Position numbers and translations under genes: made by a program
Shown here: piece by piece, positions 24,906-37,489 of the stretch
Numbering within the stretch: the first letter of the stretch is position 1
Layout: every line of letters starts with the position of its first letter
Source: Phytophthora quininea
Lineage: Eukaryota; Oomycota; Peronosporomycetes; Peronosporales; Peronosporaceae
Direction: 5' to 3'
Length of the DNA: 64,000 nucleotides
Assembly (NCBI GenBank): GCA_011947345.1
Contig: JAAVTG010000688.1
Coordinates: forward strand, 1-64,000
The notes under the pieces: model-generated
Database searches by the model: none
What the model was told of the DNA's origin: nothing
What the model saw: the letters and a program-made list of their open reading frames with translations, nothing else

Positions 24906-25023
24906 GTAGACAGCACCCGGACTTCCCCAGTGGTCACCCACCTGAGTACTACCCGAGCTTGAGGATGCTTAACTTCGCAGAGCGAACGGGATACGGTGTT
25001 CTCATCCTAAGATGGCCGTCTAC
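24906..25023 (-). rRNA. 5S rRNA gene, copy 24
   Basis: 3' flank TTT then TTTT; two CCTCGG steps. Confidence 0.92.
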
Positions 25024-25447
25024 GGAGGTCTATGCTGGTCCACGCGGTCCGCTGGCTGACCACATGACCCAAGAGTCAGTAGACCCGTAGACCCGTAGCG
25101 GTGCTTGGCCACGACTACCAGTGCGCTGGCAGAGGTCCGCGCGGTCGCTGGATGGCGACTGACCTGCGACATGACCCGGTCCAGCTCGACCGACCTGCTC
25201 CGCGCGGGCTTCGAAGCGCCAACTTCAGCCGCCCGTCCTGGAGGCTGTACGTGTCCGATTTGGACGTTTGAGGGCGCAAAACGCATCTACGCGTCGAGAC
25301 GAGTGCAGCGCGCGCGTCGGCGGCAGCCCAACCAAACCAGCCACACCAGCGCGCGAGCTGTGGGCATGTGAAGTTGGCTGCTTGGCGAAGGCGGCAACTC
25401 GGCCTCGGCCTCGGACTCGGCAAAAGATCGAGGTAGCGGTGGCAAAG

Positions 25448-25565
25448 GTAGACAGCACCCGGACTTCCCCAGTGGTCACCCACCTGAGTACTACCCGAGC
25501 TTGAGGATGCTTAACTTCGCAGAGCGAACGGGATACGGTGTTCTCATCCTAAGATGGCCGTCTAC
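25448..25565 (-). rRNA. 5S rRNA gene, copy 25
   Basis: 3' flank TTT then TTTT; two CCTCGG steps. Confidence 0.92.
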
Positions 25566-25987
25566 GGAGGTCTATGCTGGTCCACGCGGTCCGCTGGCTG
25601 ACCACATGACCCAAGAGTCAGTAGACCCGTAGACCCGTAGCGGTGCTTGGCCACGACTACCAGTGCGCTGGCAGAGGTCCGCGCGGTCGCTGGATGGCGA
25701 CTGACCTGCGACATGACCCGGTCCAGCTCGACCGACCTGCTCCGCGCGGGCTTCGAAGCGCCAACTTCAGCCGCCCGTCCTGGAGGCTGTACGTGTCCGA
25801 TTTGGACGTTTGAGGGCGCAAAACGCATCTACGCGTCGAGACGAGTGCAGCGCGCGTCGGCGGCAGCCCAACCAAACCAGCCACACCAGCGCGCGAGCTG
25901 TGGGCATGTGAAGTTGGCTGCTTGGCGAAGGCGGCAACTCGGCCTCGGCCTCGGACTCGGCAAAAGATCGAGGTAGCGGTGGCAAAG

Positions 25988-26105
25988 GTAGACAGCACCC
26001 GGACTTCCCCAGTGGTCACCCACCTGAGTACTACCCGAGCTTGAGGATGCTTAACTTCGCAGAGCGAACGGGATACGGTGTTCTCATCCTAAGATGGCCG
26101 TCTAC
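25988..26105 (-). rRNA. 5S rRNA gene, copy 26
   Basis: 3' flank TTT then TTTT; two CCTCGG steps; shortened CG run. Same type as copy 23. Confidence 0.92.
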
Positions 26106-26529
26106 GGAGGTCTATGCTGGTCCACGCGGTCCGCTGGCTGACCACATGACCCAAGAGTCAGTAGACCCGTAGACCCGTAGCGGTGCTTGGCCACGACTAC
26201 CAGTGCGCTGGCAGAGGTCCGCGCGGTCGCTGGATGGCGACTGACCTGCGACATGACCCGGTCCAGCTCGACCGACCTGCTCCGCGCGGGCTTCGAAGCG
26301 CCAACTTCAGCCGCCCGTCCTGGAGGCTGTACGTGTCCGATTTGGACGTTTGAGGGCGCAAAACGCATCTACGCGTCGAGACGAGTGCAGCGCGCGCGTC
26401 GGCGGCAGCCCAACCAAACCAGCCACACCAGCGCGCGAGCTGTGGGCATGTGAAGTTGGCTGCTTGGCGAAGGCGGCAACTCGGACTCGGCCTCGGACTC
26501 GGCAAAAGATCGAGGTAGCGGTGGCAAAG

Positions 26530-26647
26530 GTAGACAGCACCCGGACTTCCCCAGTGGTCACCCACCTGAGTACTACCCGAGCTTGAGGATGCTTAACTTC
26601 GCAGAGCGAACGGGATACGGTGTTCTCATCCTAAGATGGCCGTCTAC
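26530..26647 (-). rRNA. 5S rRNA gene, copy 27
   Basis: 3' flank TTT then TTTT; hexamer run reads ACTCGGACTCGGCCTCGG, a variant shared only with copy 32. Confidence 0.92.
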
Positions 26648-27070
26648 GGAGGTCTATGCTGGTCCACGCGGTCCGCTGGCTGACCACATGACCCAAGAGT
26701 CAGTAGACCCGTAGACCCGTAGCGGTGCTTGGCCACGACTACCAGTGCGCTGGCAGAGGTCCGCGCGGTCGCTGGATGGCGACTGACCTGCGACATGACC
26801 CGGTCCAGCTCGACCGACCTGCTCCGCGCGGGCTTCGAAGCGCCAACTTCAGCCGCCCGTCCTGGAGGCTGTACGTGTCCGATTTGGACGTTTGAGGGCG
26901 CAAAACGCATCTACGCGTCGAGACGAGTGCAGCGCGCGCGTCGGCGGCAGCCCAACCAAACCAGCCACACCAGCGCGCGAGCTGTGGGCATGTGAAGTTG
27001 GCTGCTTGGCGAAGGCGGCAACTCGGCTCGGCCTCGGACTCGGCAAAAGATCGAGGTAGCGGTGGCAAAG

Positions 27071-27188
27071 GTAGACAGCACCCGGACTTCCCCAGTGGTC
27101 ACCCACCTGAGTACTACCCGAGCTTGAGGATGCTTAACTTCGCAGAGCGAACGGGATACGGTGTTCTCATCCTAAGATGGCCGTCTAC
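27071..27188 (-). rRNA. 5S rRNA gene, copy 28
   Basis: 3' flank TTT then TTTT; hexamer run lost one C (ACTCGGCTCGGCC), shared with copies 29, 31, 33 and 35. Confidence 0.92.
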
Positions 27189-27611
27189 GGAGGTCTATGC
27201 TGGTCCACGCGGTCCGCTGGCTGACCACATGACCCAAGAGTCAGTAGACCCGTAGACCCGTAGCGGTGCTTGGCCACGACTACCAGTGCGCTGGCAGAGG
27301 TCCGCGCGGTCGCTGGATGGCGACTGACCTGCGACATGACCCGGTCCAGCTCGACCGACCTGCTCCGCGCGGGCTTCGAAGCGCCAACTTCAGCCGCCCG
27401 TCCTGGAGGCTGTACGTGTCCGATTTGGACGTTTGAGGGCGCAAAACGCATCTACGCGTCGAGACGAGTGCAGCGCGCGCGTCGGCGGCAGCCCAACCAA
27501 ACCAGCCACACCAGCGCGCGAGCTGTGGGCATGTGAAGTTGGCTGCTTGGCGAAGGCGGCAACTCGGCTCGGCCTCGGACTCGGCAAAAGATCGAGGTAG
27601 CGGTGGCAAAG

Positions 27612-27729
27612 GTAGACAGCACCCGGACTTCCCCAGTGGTCACCCACCTGAGTACTACCCGAGCTTGAGGATGCTTAACTTCGCAGAGCGAACGGGATAC
27701 GGTGTTCTCATCCTAAGATGGCCGTCTAC
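27612..27729 (-). rRNA. 5S rRNA gene, copy 29
   Basis: 3' flank TTT then TTTT; ACTCGGCTCGGCC variant. Confidence 0.92.
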
Positions 27730-28147
27730 GGAGGTCTATGCTGGTCCACGCGGTCCGCTGGCTGACCACATGACCCAAGAGTCAGTAGACCCGTAGACCC
27801 GTAGCGGTGCTTGGCCACGACTACCAGTGCGCTGGCAGAGGTCCGCGCGGTCGCTGGATGGCGACTGACCTGCGACATGACCCGGTCCAGCTCGACCGAC
27901 CTGCTCCGCGCGGGCTTCGAAGCGCCAACTTCAGCCGCCCGTCCTGGAGGCTGTACGTGTCCGATTTGGACGTTTGAGGGCGCAAAACGCATCTACGCGT
28001 CGAGACGAGTGCAGCGCGCGCGTCGGCGGCAGCCCAACCAAACCAGCCACACCAGCGCGCGAGCTGTGGGCATGTGAAGTTGGCTGCTTGGCGAAGGCGG
28101 CAACTCGGCCTCGGACTCGGCAAAAGATCGAGGTAGCGGTGGCAAAG

Positions 28148-28265
28148 GTAGACAGCACCCGGACTTCCCCAGTGGTCACCCACCTGAGTACTACCCGAGC
28201 TTGAGGATGCTTAACTTCGCAGAGCGAACGGGATACGGTGTTCTCATCCTAAGATGGCCGTCTAC
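28148..28265 (-). rRNA. 5S rRNA gene, copy 30
   Basis: 3' flank TTT then TTTT; one CCTCGG step. Confidence 0.92.
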
Positions 28266-28688
28266 GGAGGTCTATGCTGGTCCACGCGGTCCGCTGGCTG
28301 ACCACATGACCCAAGAGTCAGTAGACCCGTAGACCCGTAGCGGTGCTTGGCCACGACTACCAGTGCGCTGGCAGAGGTCCGCGCGGTCGCTGGATGGCGA
28401 CTGACCTGCGACATGACCCGGTCCAGCTCGACCGACCTGCTCCGCGCGGGCTTCGAAGCGCCAACTTCAGCCGCCCGTCCTGGAGGCTGTACGTGTCCGA
28501 TTTGGACGTTTGAGGGCGCAAAACGCATCTACGCGTCGAGACGAGTGCAGCGCGCGCGTCGGCGGCAGCCCAACCAAACCAGCCACACCAGCGCGCGAGC
28601 TGTGGGCATGTGAAGTTGGCTGCTTGGCGAAGGCGGCAACTCGGCTCGGCCTCGGACTCGGCAAAAGATCGAGGTAGCGGTGGCAAAG

Positions 28689-28806
28689 GTAGACAGCACC
28701 CGGACTTCCCCAGTGGTCACCCACCTGAGTACTACCCGAGCTTGAGGATGCTTAACTTCGCAGAGCGAACGGGATACGGTGTTCTCATCCTAAGATGGCC
28801 GTCTAC
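28689..28806 (-). rRNA. 5S rRNA gene, copy 31
   Basis: 3' flank TTT then TTTT; ACTCGGCTCGGCC variant. Confidence 0.92.
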
Positions 28807-29230
28807 GGAGGTCTATGCTGGTCCACGCGGTCCGCTGGCTGACCACATGACCCAAGAGTCAGTAGACCCGTAGACCCGTAGCGGTGCTTGGCCACGACTA
28901 CCAGTGCGCTGGCAGAGGTCCGCGCGGTCGCTGGATGGCGACTGACCTGCGACATGACCCGGTCCAGCTCGACCGACCTGCTCCGCGCGGGCTTCGAAGC
29001 GCCAACTTCAGCCGCCCGTCCTGGAGGCTGTACGTGTCCGATTTGGACGTTTGAGGGCGCAAAACGCATCTACGCGTCGAGACGAGTGCAGCGCGCGCGT
29101 CGGCGGCAGCCCAACCAAACCAGCCACACCAGCGCGCGAGCTGTGGGCATGTGAAGTTGGCTGCTTGGCGAAGGCGGCAACTCGGACTCGGCCTCGGACT
29201 CGGCAAAAGATCGAGGTAGCGGTGGCAAAG

Positions 29231-29348
29231 GTAGACAGCACCCGGACTTCCCCAGTGGTCACCCACCTGAGTACTACCCGAGCTTGAGGATGCTTAACTT
29301 CGCAGAGCGAACGGGATACGGTGTTCTCATCCTAAGATGGCCGTCTAC
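29231..29348 (-). rRNA. 5S rRNA gene, copy 32
   Basis: 3' flank TTT then TTTT; ACTCGGACTCGGCC variant as in copy 27. Confidence 0.92.
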
Positions 29349-29771
29349 GGAGGTCTATGCTGGTCCACGCGGTCCGCTGGCTGACCACATGACCCAAGAG
29401 TCAGTAGACCCGTAGACCCGTAGCGGTGCTTGGCCACGACTACCAGTGCGCTGGCAGAGGTCCGCGCGGTCGCTGGATGGCGACTGACCTGCGACATGAC
29501 CCGGTCCAGCTCGACCGACCTGCTCCGCGCGGGCTTCGAAGCGCCAACTTCAGCCGCCCGTCCTGGAGGCTGTACGTGTCCGATTTGGACGTTTGAGGGC
29601 GCAAAACGCATCTACGCGTCGAGACGAGTGCAGCGCGCGCGTCGGCGGCAGCCCAACCAAACCAGCCACACCAGCGCGCGAGCTGTGGGCATGTGAAGTT
29701 GGCTGCTTGGCGAAGGCGGCAACTCGGCTCGGCCTCGGACTCGGCAAAAGATCGAGGTAGCGGTGGCAAAG

Positions 29772-29889
29772 GTAGACAGCACCCGGACTTCCCCAGTGGT
29801 CACCCACCTGAGTACTACCCGAGCTTGAGGATGCTTAACTTCGCAGAGCGAACGGGATACGGTGTTCTCATCCTAAGATGGCCGTCTAC
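29772..29889 (-). rRNA. 5S rRNA gene, copy 33
   Basis: 3' flank TTT then TTTT; ACTCGGCTCGGCC variant. Confidence 0.92.
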
Positions 29890-30308
29890 GGAGGTCTATG
29901 CTGGTCCACGCGGTCCGCTGGCTGACCACATGACCCAAGAGTCAGTAGACCCGTAGACCCGTAGCGGTGCTTGGCCACGACTACCAGTGCGCTGGCAGAG
30001 GTCCGCGCGGTCGCTGGATGGCGACTGACCTGCGACATGACCCGGTCCAGCTCGACCGACCTGCTCCGCGCGGGCTTCGAAGCGCCAACTTCAGCCGCCC
30101 GTCCTGGAGGCTGTACGTGTCCGATTTGGACGTTTGAGGGCGCAAAACGCATCTACGCGTCGAGACGAGTGCAGCGCGCGCGTCGGCGGCAGCCCAACCA
30201 AACCAGCCACACCAGCGCGCGAGCTGTGGGCATGTGAAGTTGGCTGCTTGGCGAAGGCGGCGGCCTCGGCCTCGGACTCGGCAAAAGATCGAGGTAGCGG
30301 TGGCAAAG

Positions 30309-30426
30309 GTAGACAGCACCCGGACTTCCCCAGTGGTCACCCACCTGAGTACTACCCGAGCTTGAGGATGCTTAACTTCGCAGAGCGAACGGGATACGGT
30401 GTTCTCATCCTAAGATGGCCGTCTAC
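30309..30426 (-). rRNA. 5S rRNA gene, copy 34
   Basis: 3' flank TTT then TTTT; hexamer run lacks its first bases (GGCGGCGGCCTCGG). Confidence 0.92.
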
Positions 30427-30849
30427 GGAGGTCTATGCTGGTCCACGCGGTCCGCTGGCTGACCACATGACCCAAGAGTCAGTAGACCCGTAGACCCGTA
30501 GCGGTGCTTGGCCACGACTACCAGTGCGCTGGCAGAGGTCCGCGCGGTCGCTGGATGGCGACTGACCTGCGACATGACCCGGTCCAGCTCGACCGACCTG
30601 CTCCGCGCGGGCTTCGAAGCGCCAACTTCAGCCGCCCGTCCTGGAGGCTGTACGTGTCCGATTTGGACGTTTGAGGGCGCAAAACGCATCTACGCGTCGA
30701 GACGAGTGCAGCGCGCGCGTCGGCGGCAGCCCAACCAAACCAGCCACACCAGCGCGCGAGCTGTGGGCATGTGAAGTTGGCTGCTTGGCGAAGGCGGCAA
30801 CTCGGCTCGGCCTCGGACTCGGCAAAAGATCGAGGTAGCGGTGGCAAAG

Positions 30850-30967
30850 GTAGACAGCACCCGGACTTCCCCAGTGGTCACCCACCTGAGTACTACCCGA
30901 GCTTGAGGATGCTTAACTTCGCAGAGCGAACGGGATACGGTGTTCTCATCCTAAGATGGCCGTCTAC
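30850..30967 (-). rRNA. 5S rRNA gene, copy 35
   Basis: 3' flank TTT then TTTT; ACTCGGCTCGGCC variant. Confidence 0.92.
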
Positions 30968-31392
30968 GGAGGTCTATGCTGGTCCACGCGGTCCGCTGGC
31001 TGACCACATGACCCAAGAGTCAGTAGACCCGTAGACCCGTAGCGGTGCTTGGCCACGACTACCAGTGCGCTGGCAGAGGTCCGCGCGGTCGCTGGATGGC
31101 GACTGACCTGCGACATGACCCGGTCCAGCTCGACCGACCTGCTCCGCGCGGGCTTCGAAGCGCCAACTTCAGCCGCCCGTCCTGGAGGCTGTACGTGTCC
31201 GATTTGGACGTTTGAGGGCGCAAAACGCATCTACGCGTCGAGACGAGTGCAGCGCGCGCGTCGGCGGCAGCCCAACCAAACCAGCCACACCAGCGCGCGA
31301 GCTGTGGGCATGTGAAGTTGGCTGCTTGGCGAAGGCGGCAACTCGGCCTCGGCCTCGGACTCGGCAAAAGATCGAGGTAGCGGTGGCAAAAG

Positions 31393-31510
31393 GTAGACAG
31401 CACCCGGACTTCCCCAGTGGTCACCCACCTGAGTACTACCCGAGCTTGAGGATGCTTAACTTCGCAGAGCGAACGGGATACGGTGTTCTCATCCTAAGAT
31501 GGCCGTCTAC
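31393..31510 (-). rRNA. 5S rRNA gene, copy 36
   Basis: TTTT directly after the gene and again about 20 nt later; two CCTCGG steps. One of three copies with a four-T proximal run. Confidence 0.92.
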
Positions 31511-31934
31511 GGAGGTCTATGCTGGTCCACGCGGTCCGCTGGCTGACCACATGACCCAAGAGTCAGTAGACCCGTAGACCCGTAGCGGTGCTTGGCCACG
31601 ACTACCAGTGCGCTGGCAGAGGTCCGCGCGGTCGCTGGATGGCGACTGACCTGCGACATGACCCGGTCCAGCTCGACCGACCTGCTCCGCGCGGGCTTCG
31701 AAGCGCCAACTTCAGCCGCCCGTCCTGGAGGCTGTACGTGTCCGATTTGGACGTTTGAGGGCGCAAAACGCATCTACGCGTCGAGACGAGTGCAGCGCGC
31801 GCGTCGGCGGCAGCCCAACCAAACCAGCCACACCAGCGCGCGAGCTGTGGGCATGTGAAGTTGGCTGCTTGGCGAAGGCGGCAACTCGGCCTCGGCCTCG
31901 GACTCGGCAAAAGATCGAGGTAGCGGTGGCAAAG

Positions 31935-32052
31935 GTAGACAGCACCCGGACTTCCCCAGTGGTCACCCACCTGAGTACTACCCGAGCTTGAGGATGCTTA
32001 ACTTCGCAGAGCGAACGGGATACGGTGTTCTCATCCTAAGATGGCCGTCTAC
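31935..32052 (-). rRNA. 5S rRNA gene, copy 37
   Basis: 3' flank TTT then TTTT; two CCTCGG steps. Confidence 0.92.
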
Positions 32053-32473
32053 GGAGGTCTATGCTGGTCCACGCGGTCCGCTGGCTGACCACATGACCCA
32101 AGAGTCAGTAGACCCGTAGACCCGTAGCGGTGCTTGGCCACGACTACCAGTGCGCTGGCAGAGGTCCGCGCGGTCGCTGGATGGCGACTGACCTGCGACA
32201 TGACCCGGTCCAGCTCGACCGACCTGCTCCGCGCGGGCTTCGAAGCGCCAACTTCAGCCGCCCGTCCTGGAGGCTGTACGTGTCCGATTTGGACGTTTGA
32301 GGGCGCAAAACGCATCTACGCGTCGAGACGAGTGCAGCGCGCGCGTCGGCGGCAGCCCAACCAAACCAGCCACAGCGCGCGAGCTGTGGGCATGTGAAGT
32401 TGGCTGCTTGGCGAAGGCGGCAACTCGGCCTCGGCCTCGGACTCGGCAAAAGATCGAGGTAGCGGTGGCAAAG

Positions 32474-32591
32474 GTAGACAGCACCCGGACTTCCCCAGTG
32501 GTCACCCACCTGAGTACTACCCGAGCTTGAGGATGCTTAACTTCGCAGAGCGAACGGGATACGGTGTTCTCATCCTAAGATGGCCGTCTAC
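32474..32591 (-). rRNA. 5S rRNA gene, copy 38
   Basis: 3' flank TTT then TTTT; two CCTCGG steps; the spacer has a 3-bp loss in CCACAGCGCGCG. Confidence 0.92.
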
Positions 32592-33012
32592 GGAGGTCTA
32601 TGCTGGTCCACGCGGTCCGCTGGCTGACCACATGACCCAAGAGTCAGTAGACCCGTAGACCCGTAGCGGTGCTTGGCCACGACTACCAGTGCGCTGGCAG
32701 AGGTCCGCGCGGTCGCTGGATGGCGACTGACCTGCGACATGACCCGGTCCAGCTCGACCGACCTGCTCCGCGCGGGCTTCGAAGCGCCAACTTCAGCCGC
32801 CCGTCCTGGAGGCTGTACGTGTCCGATTTGGACGTTTGAGGGCGCAAAACGCATCTACGCGTCGAGACGAGTGCAGCGCGCGCGTCGGCGGCAACCAAAA
32901 ACCAGCCACACCAGCGCGCGAGCTGTGGGCATGTGAAGTTGGCTGCTTGGCGAAGGCGGCAACTCGGCCTCGGCCTCGGACTCGGCAAAAGATCGAGGTA
33001 GCGGTGGCAAAG

Positions 33013-33130
33013 GTAGACAGCACCCGGACTTCCCCAGTGGTCACCCACCTGAGTACTACCCGAGCTTGAGGATGCTTAACTTCGCAGAGCGAACGGGATA
33101 CGGTGTTCTCATCCTAAGATGGCCGTCTAC
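33013..33130 (-). rRNA. 5S rRNA gene, copy 39
   Basis: 3' flank TTT then TTTT; two CCTCGG steps; spacer variant GGCAACCAAAAACC. Confidence 0.92.
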
Positions 33131-33560
33131 GGAGGTCTATGCTGGTCCACGCGGTCCGCTGGCTGACCACATGACCCAAGAGTCAGTAGACCCGTAGACC
33201 CGTAGCGGTGCTTGGCCACGACTACCAGTGCGCTGGCAGAGGTCCGCGCGGTCGCTGGATGGCGACTGACCTGCGACATGACCCGGTCCAGCTCGACCGA
33301 CCTGCTCCGCGCGGGCTTCGAAGCGCCAACTTCAGCCGCCCGTCCTGGAGGCTGTACGTGTCCGATTTGGACGTTTGAGGGCGCAAAACGCATCTACGCG
33401 TCGAGACGAGTGCAGCGCGCGCGTCGGCGGCAGCCCAACCAAACCAGCCACACCAGCGCGCGAGCTGTGGGCATGTGAAGTTGGCTGCTTGGCGAAGGCG
33501 GCAACTCGGCCTCGGCCTCGGCCTCGGACTCGGCAAAAGATCGAGGTAGCGGTGGCAAAG

Positions 33561-33678
33561 GTAGACAGCACCCGGACTTCCCCAGTGGTCACCCACCTGA
33601 GTACTACCCGAGCTTGAGGATGCTTAACTTCGCAGAGCGAACGGGATACGGTGTTCTCATCCTAAGATGGCCGTCTAC
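33561..33678 (-). rRNA. 5S rRNA gene, copy 40
   Basis: 3' flank TTT then TTTT; three CCTCGG steps. Confidence 0.92.
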
Positions 33679-34106
33679 GGAGGTCTATGCTGGTCCACGC
33701 GGTCCGCTGGCTGACCACATGACCCAAGAGTCAGTAGACCCGTAGACCCGTAGCGGTGCTTGGCCACGACTACCAGTGCGCTGGCAGAGGTCCGCGCGGT
33801 CGCTGGATGGCGACTGACCTGCGACATGACCCGGTCCAGCTCGACCGACCTGCTCCGCGCGGGCTTCGAAGCGCCAACTTCAGCCGCCCGTCCTGGAGGC
33901 TGTACGTGTCCGATTTGGACGTTTGAGGGCGCAAAACGCATCTACGCGTCGAGACGAGTGCAGCGCGCGTCGGCGGCAGCCCAACCAAACCAGCCACACC
34001 AGCGCGCGAGCTGTGGGCATGTGAAGTTGGCTGCTTGGCGAAGGCGGCAACTCGGCCTCGGCCTCGGCCTCGGACTCGGCAAAAGATCGAGGTAGCGGTG
34101 GCAAAG

Positions 34107-34224
34107 GTAGACAGCACCCGGACTTCCCCAGTGGTCACCCACCTGAGTACTACCCGAGCTTGAGGATGCTTAACTTCGCAGAGCGAACGGGATACGGTGT
34201 TCTCATCCTAAGATGGCCGTCTAC
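34107..34224 (-). rRNA. 5S rRNA gene, copy 41
   Basis: 3' flank TTT then TTTT; three CCTCGG steps; shortened CG run. Confidence 0.92.
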
Positions 34225-34648
34225 GGAGGTCTATGCTGGTCCACGCGGTCCGCTGGCTGACCACATGACCCAAGAGTCAGTAGACCCGTAGACCCGTAGC
34301 GGTGCTTGGCCACGACTACCAGTGCGCTGGCAGAGGTCCGCGCGGTCGCTGGATGGCGACTGACCTGCGACATGACCCGGTCCAGCTCGACCGACCTGCT
34401 CCGCGCGGGCTTCGAAGCGCCAACTTCAGCCGCCCGTCCTGGAGGCTGTACGTGTCCGATTTGGACGTTTGAGGGCGCAAAACGCATCTACGCGTCGAGA
34501 CGAGTGCAGCGCGCGCGTCGGCGGCAGCCCAACCAAACCAGCCACACCAGCGCGCGAGCTGTGGGCATGTGAAGTTGGCTGCTTGGCGAAGGCGGCAACT
34601 CGGCCTCGGCCTCGGACTCGGCAAAAGATCGAGGTAGCGGTGGCAAAG

Positions 34649-34766
34649 GTAGACAGCACCCGGACTTCCCCAGTGGTCACCCACCTGAGTACTACCCGAG
34701 CTTGAGGATGCTTAACTTCGCAGAGCGAACGGGATACGGTGTTCTCATCCTAAGATGGCCGTCTAC
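34649..34766 (-). rRNA. 5S rRNA gene, copy 42
   Basis: 3' flank TTT then TTTT; two CCTCGG steps. Confidence 0.92.
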
Positions 34767-35184
34767 GGAGGTCTATGCTGGTCCACGCGGTCCGCTGGCT
34801 GACCACATGACCCAAGAGTCAGTAGACCCGTAGACCCGTAGCGGTGCTTGGCCACGACTACCAGTGCGCTGGCAGAGGTCCGCGCGGTCGCTGGATGGCG
34901 ACTGACCTGCGACATGACCCGGTCCAGCTCGACCGACCTGCTCCGCGCGGGCTTCGAAGCGCCAACTTCAGCCGCCCGTCCTGGAGGCTGTACGTGTCCG
35001 ATTTGGACGTTTGAGGGCGCAAAACGCATCTACGCGTCGAGACGAGTGCAGCGCGCGCGTCGGCGGCAGCCCAACCAAACCAGCCACACCAGCGCGCGAG
35101 CTGTGGGCATGTGAAGTTGGCTGCTTGGCGAAGGCGGCAACTCGGCCTCGGACTCGGCAAAAGATCGAGGTAGCGGTGGCAAAG

Positions 35185-35302
35185 GTAGACAGCACCCGGA
35201 CTTCCCCAGTGGTCACCCACCTGAGTACTACCCGAGCTTGAGGATGCTTAACTTCGCAGAGCGAACGGGATACGGTGTTCTCATCCTAAGATGGCCGTCT
35301 AC
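35185..35302 (-). rRNA. 5S rRNA gene, copy 43
   Basis: 3' flank TTT then TTTT; one CCTCGG step. Confidence 0.92.
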
Positions 35303-35732
35303 GGAGGTCTATGCTGGTCCACGCGGTCCGCTGGCTGACCACATGACCCAAGAGTCAGTAGACCCGTAGACCCGTAGCGGTGCTTGGCCACGACTACCAG
35401 TGCGCTGGCAGAGGTCCGCGCGGTCGCTGGATGGCGACTGACCTGCGACATGACCCGGTCCAGCTCGACCGACCTGCTCCGCGCGGGCTTCGAAGCGCCA
35501 ACTTCAGCCGCCCGTCCTGGAGGCTGTACGTGTCCGATTTGGACGTTTGAGGGCGCAAAACGCATCTACGCGTCGAGACGAGTGCAGCGCGCGCGTCGGC
35601 GGCAGCCCAACCAAACCAGCCACACCAGCGCGCGAGCTGTGGGCATGTGAAGTTGGCTGCTTGGCGAAGGCGGCAACTCGGCCTCGGCCTCGGCCTCGGA
35701 CTCGGCAAAAGATCGAGGTAGCGGTGGCAAAG

Positions 35733-35850
35733 GTAGACAGCACCCGGACTTCCCCAGTGGTCACCCACCTGAGTACTACCCGAGCTTGAGGATGCTTAAC
35801 TTCGCAGAGCGAACGGGATACGGTGTTCTCATCCTAAGATGGCCGTCTAC
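35733..35850 (-). rRNA. 5S rRNA gene, copy 44
   Basis: 3' flank TTT then TTTT; three CCTCGG steps. Confidence 0.92.
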
Positions 35851-36279
35851 GGAGGTCTATGCTGGTCCACGCGGTCCGCTGGCTGACCACATGACCCAAG
35901 AGTCAGTAGACCCGTAGACCCGTAGCGGTGCTTGGCCACGACTACCAGTGCGCTGGCAGAGGTCCGCGCGGTCGCTGGATGGCGACTGACCTGCGACATG
36001 ACCCGGTCCAGCTCGACCGACCTGCTCCGCGCGGGCTTCGAAGCGCCAACTTCAGTCGCCCGTCCTGGAGGCTGTACGTGTCCGATTTGGACGTTTGAGG
36101 GCGCAAACGCATCTACGCGTCGAGACGAGTGCAGCGCGCGCGTCGGCGGCAGCCCAACCAAACCAGCCACACCAGCGCGCGAGCTGTGGGCATGTGAAGT
36201 TGGCTGCTTGGCGAAGGCGGCAACTCGGCCTCGGCCTCGGCCTCGGACTCGGCAAAAGATCGAGGTAGCGGTGGCAAAG

Positions 36280-36396
36280 GTAGACAGCACCCGGACTTCC
36301 CCAGTGGTCACCCACCTGAGTACTACCCGAGCTTGAGGATGCTTAACTCGCAGAGCGAACGGGATACGGTGTTCTCATCCTAAGATGGCCGTCTAC
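36280..36396 (-). rRNA. 5S rRNA gene, copy 45, 1-nt deletion
   Basis: 117 nt instead of 118. One base is missing next to box A, so the coding strand reads GCGAGTTAAGC instead of GCGAAGTTAAGC. The spacer carries TTCAGTCGC, shared with copies 47-49, and has lost one A of CGCAAAACGC. Likely a variant or non-functional copy, unless the base loss is an assembly error. Confidence 0.88.
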
Positions 36397-36824
36397 GGAG
36401 GTCTATGCTGGTCCACGCGGTCCGCTGGCTGACCACATGACCCAAGAGTCAGTAGACCCGTAGACCCGTAGCGGTGCTTGGCCACGACTACCAGTGCGCT
36501 GGCAGAGGTCCGCGCGGTCGCTGGATGGCGACTGACCTGCGACATGACCCGGTCCAGCTCGACCGACCTGCTCCGCGCGGGCTTCGAAGCGCCAACTTCA
36601 GCCGCCCGTCCTGGAGGCTGTACGTGTCCGATTTGGACGTTTGAGGGCGCAAAACGCATCTACGCGTCGAGACGAGTGCAGCGCGCGTCGGCGGCAGCCC
36701 AACCAAACCAGCCACACCAGCGCGCGAGCTGTGGGCATGTGAAGTTGGCTGCTTGGCGAAGGCGGCAACTCGGCCTCGGCCTCGGCCTCGGACTCGGCAA
36801 AGATCGAGGTAGCGGTGGCAAAAG

Positions 36825-36942
36825 GTAGACAGCACCCGGACTTCCCCAGTGGTCACCCACCTGAGTACTACCCGAGCTTGAGGATGCTTAACTTCGCAGA
36901 GCGAACGGGATACGGTGTTCTCATCCTAAGATGGCCGTCTAC
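36825..36942 (-). rRNA. 5S rRNA gene, copy 46
   Basis: TTTT directly after the gene but TTT at the distal position; three CCTCGG steps. The spacer has TTCAGCCGC, unlike its neighbours. Confidence 0.92.
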
Positions 36943-37371
36943 GGAGGTCTATGCTGGTCCACGCGGTCCGCTGGCTGACCACATGACCCAAGAGTCAGTA
37001 GACCCGTAGACCCGTAGCGGTGCTTGGCCACGACTACCAGTGCGCTGGCAGAGGTCCGCGCGGTCGCTGGATGGCGACTGACCTGCGACATGACCCGGTC
37101 CAGCTCGACCGACCTGCTCCGCGCGGGCTTCGAAGCGCCAACTTCAGTCGCCCGTCCTGGAGGCTGTACGTGTCCGATTTGGACGTTTGAGGGCGCAAAA
37201 CGCATCTACGCGTCGAGACGAGTGCAGCGCGCGTCGGCGGCAGCCCAACCAAACCAGCCACACCAGCGCGCGAGCTGTGGGCATGTGAAGTTGGCTGCTT
37301 GGCGAAGGCGGCAACTCGGCCTCGGCCTCGGCCTCGGACTCGGCAAAAGATCGAGGTAGCGGTGGCAAAAG

Positions 37372-37489
37372 GTAGACAGCACCCGGACTTCCCCAGTGGT
37401 CACCCACCTGAGTACTACCCGAGCTTGAGGATGCTTAACTTCGCAGAGCGAACGGGATACGGTGTTCTCATCCTAAGATGGCCGTCTAC
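37372..37489 (-). rRNA. 5S rRNA gene, copy 47
   Basis: TTTT at both terminator positions; three CCTCGG steps; TTCAGTCGC spacer variant. Confidence 0.92.
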
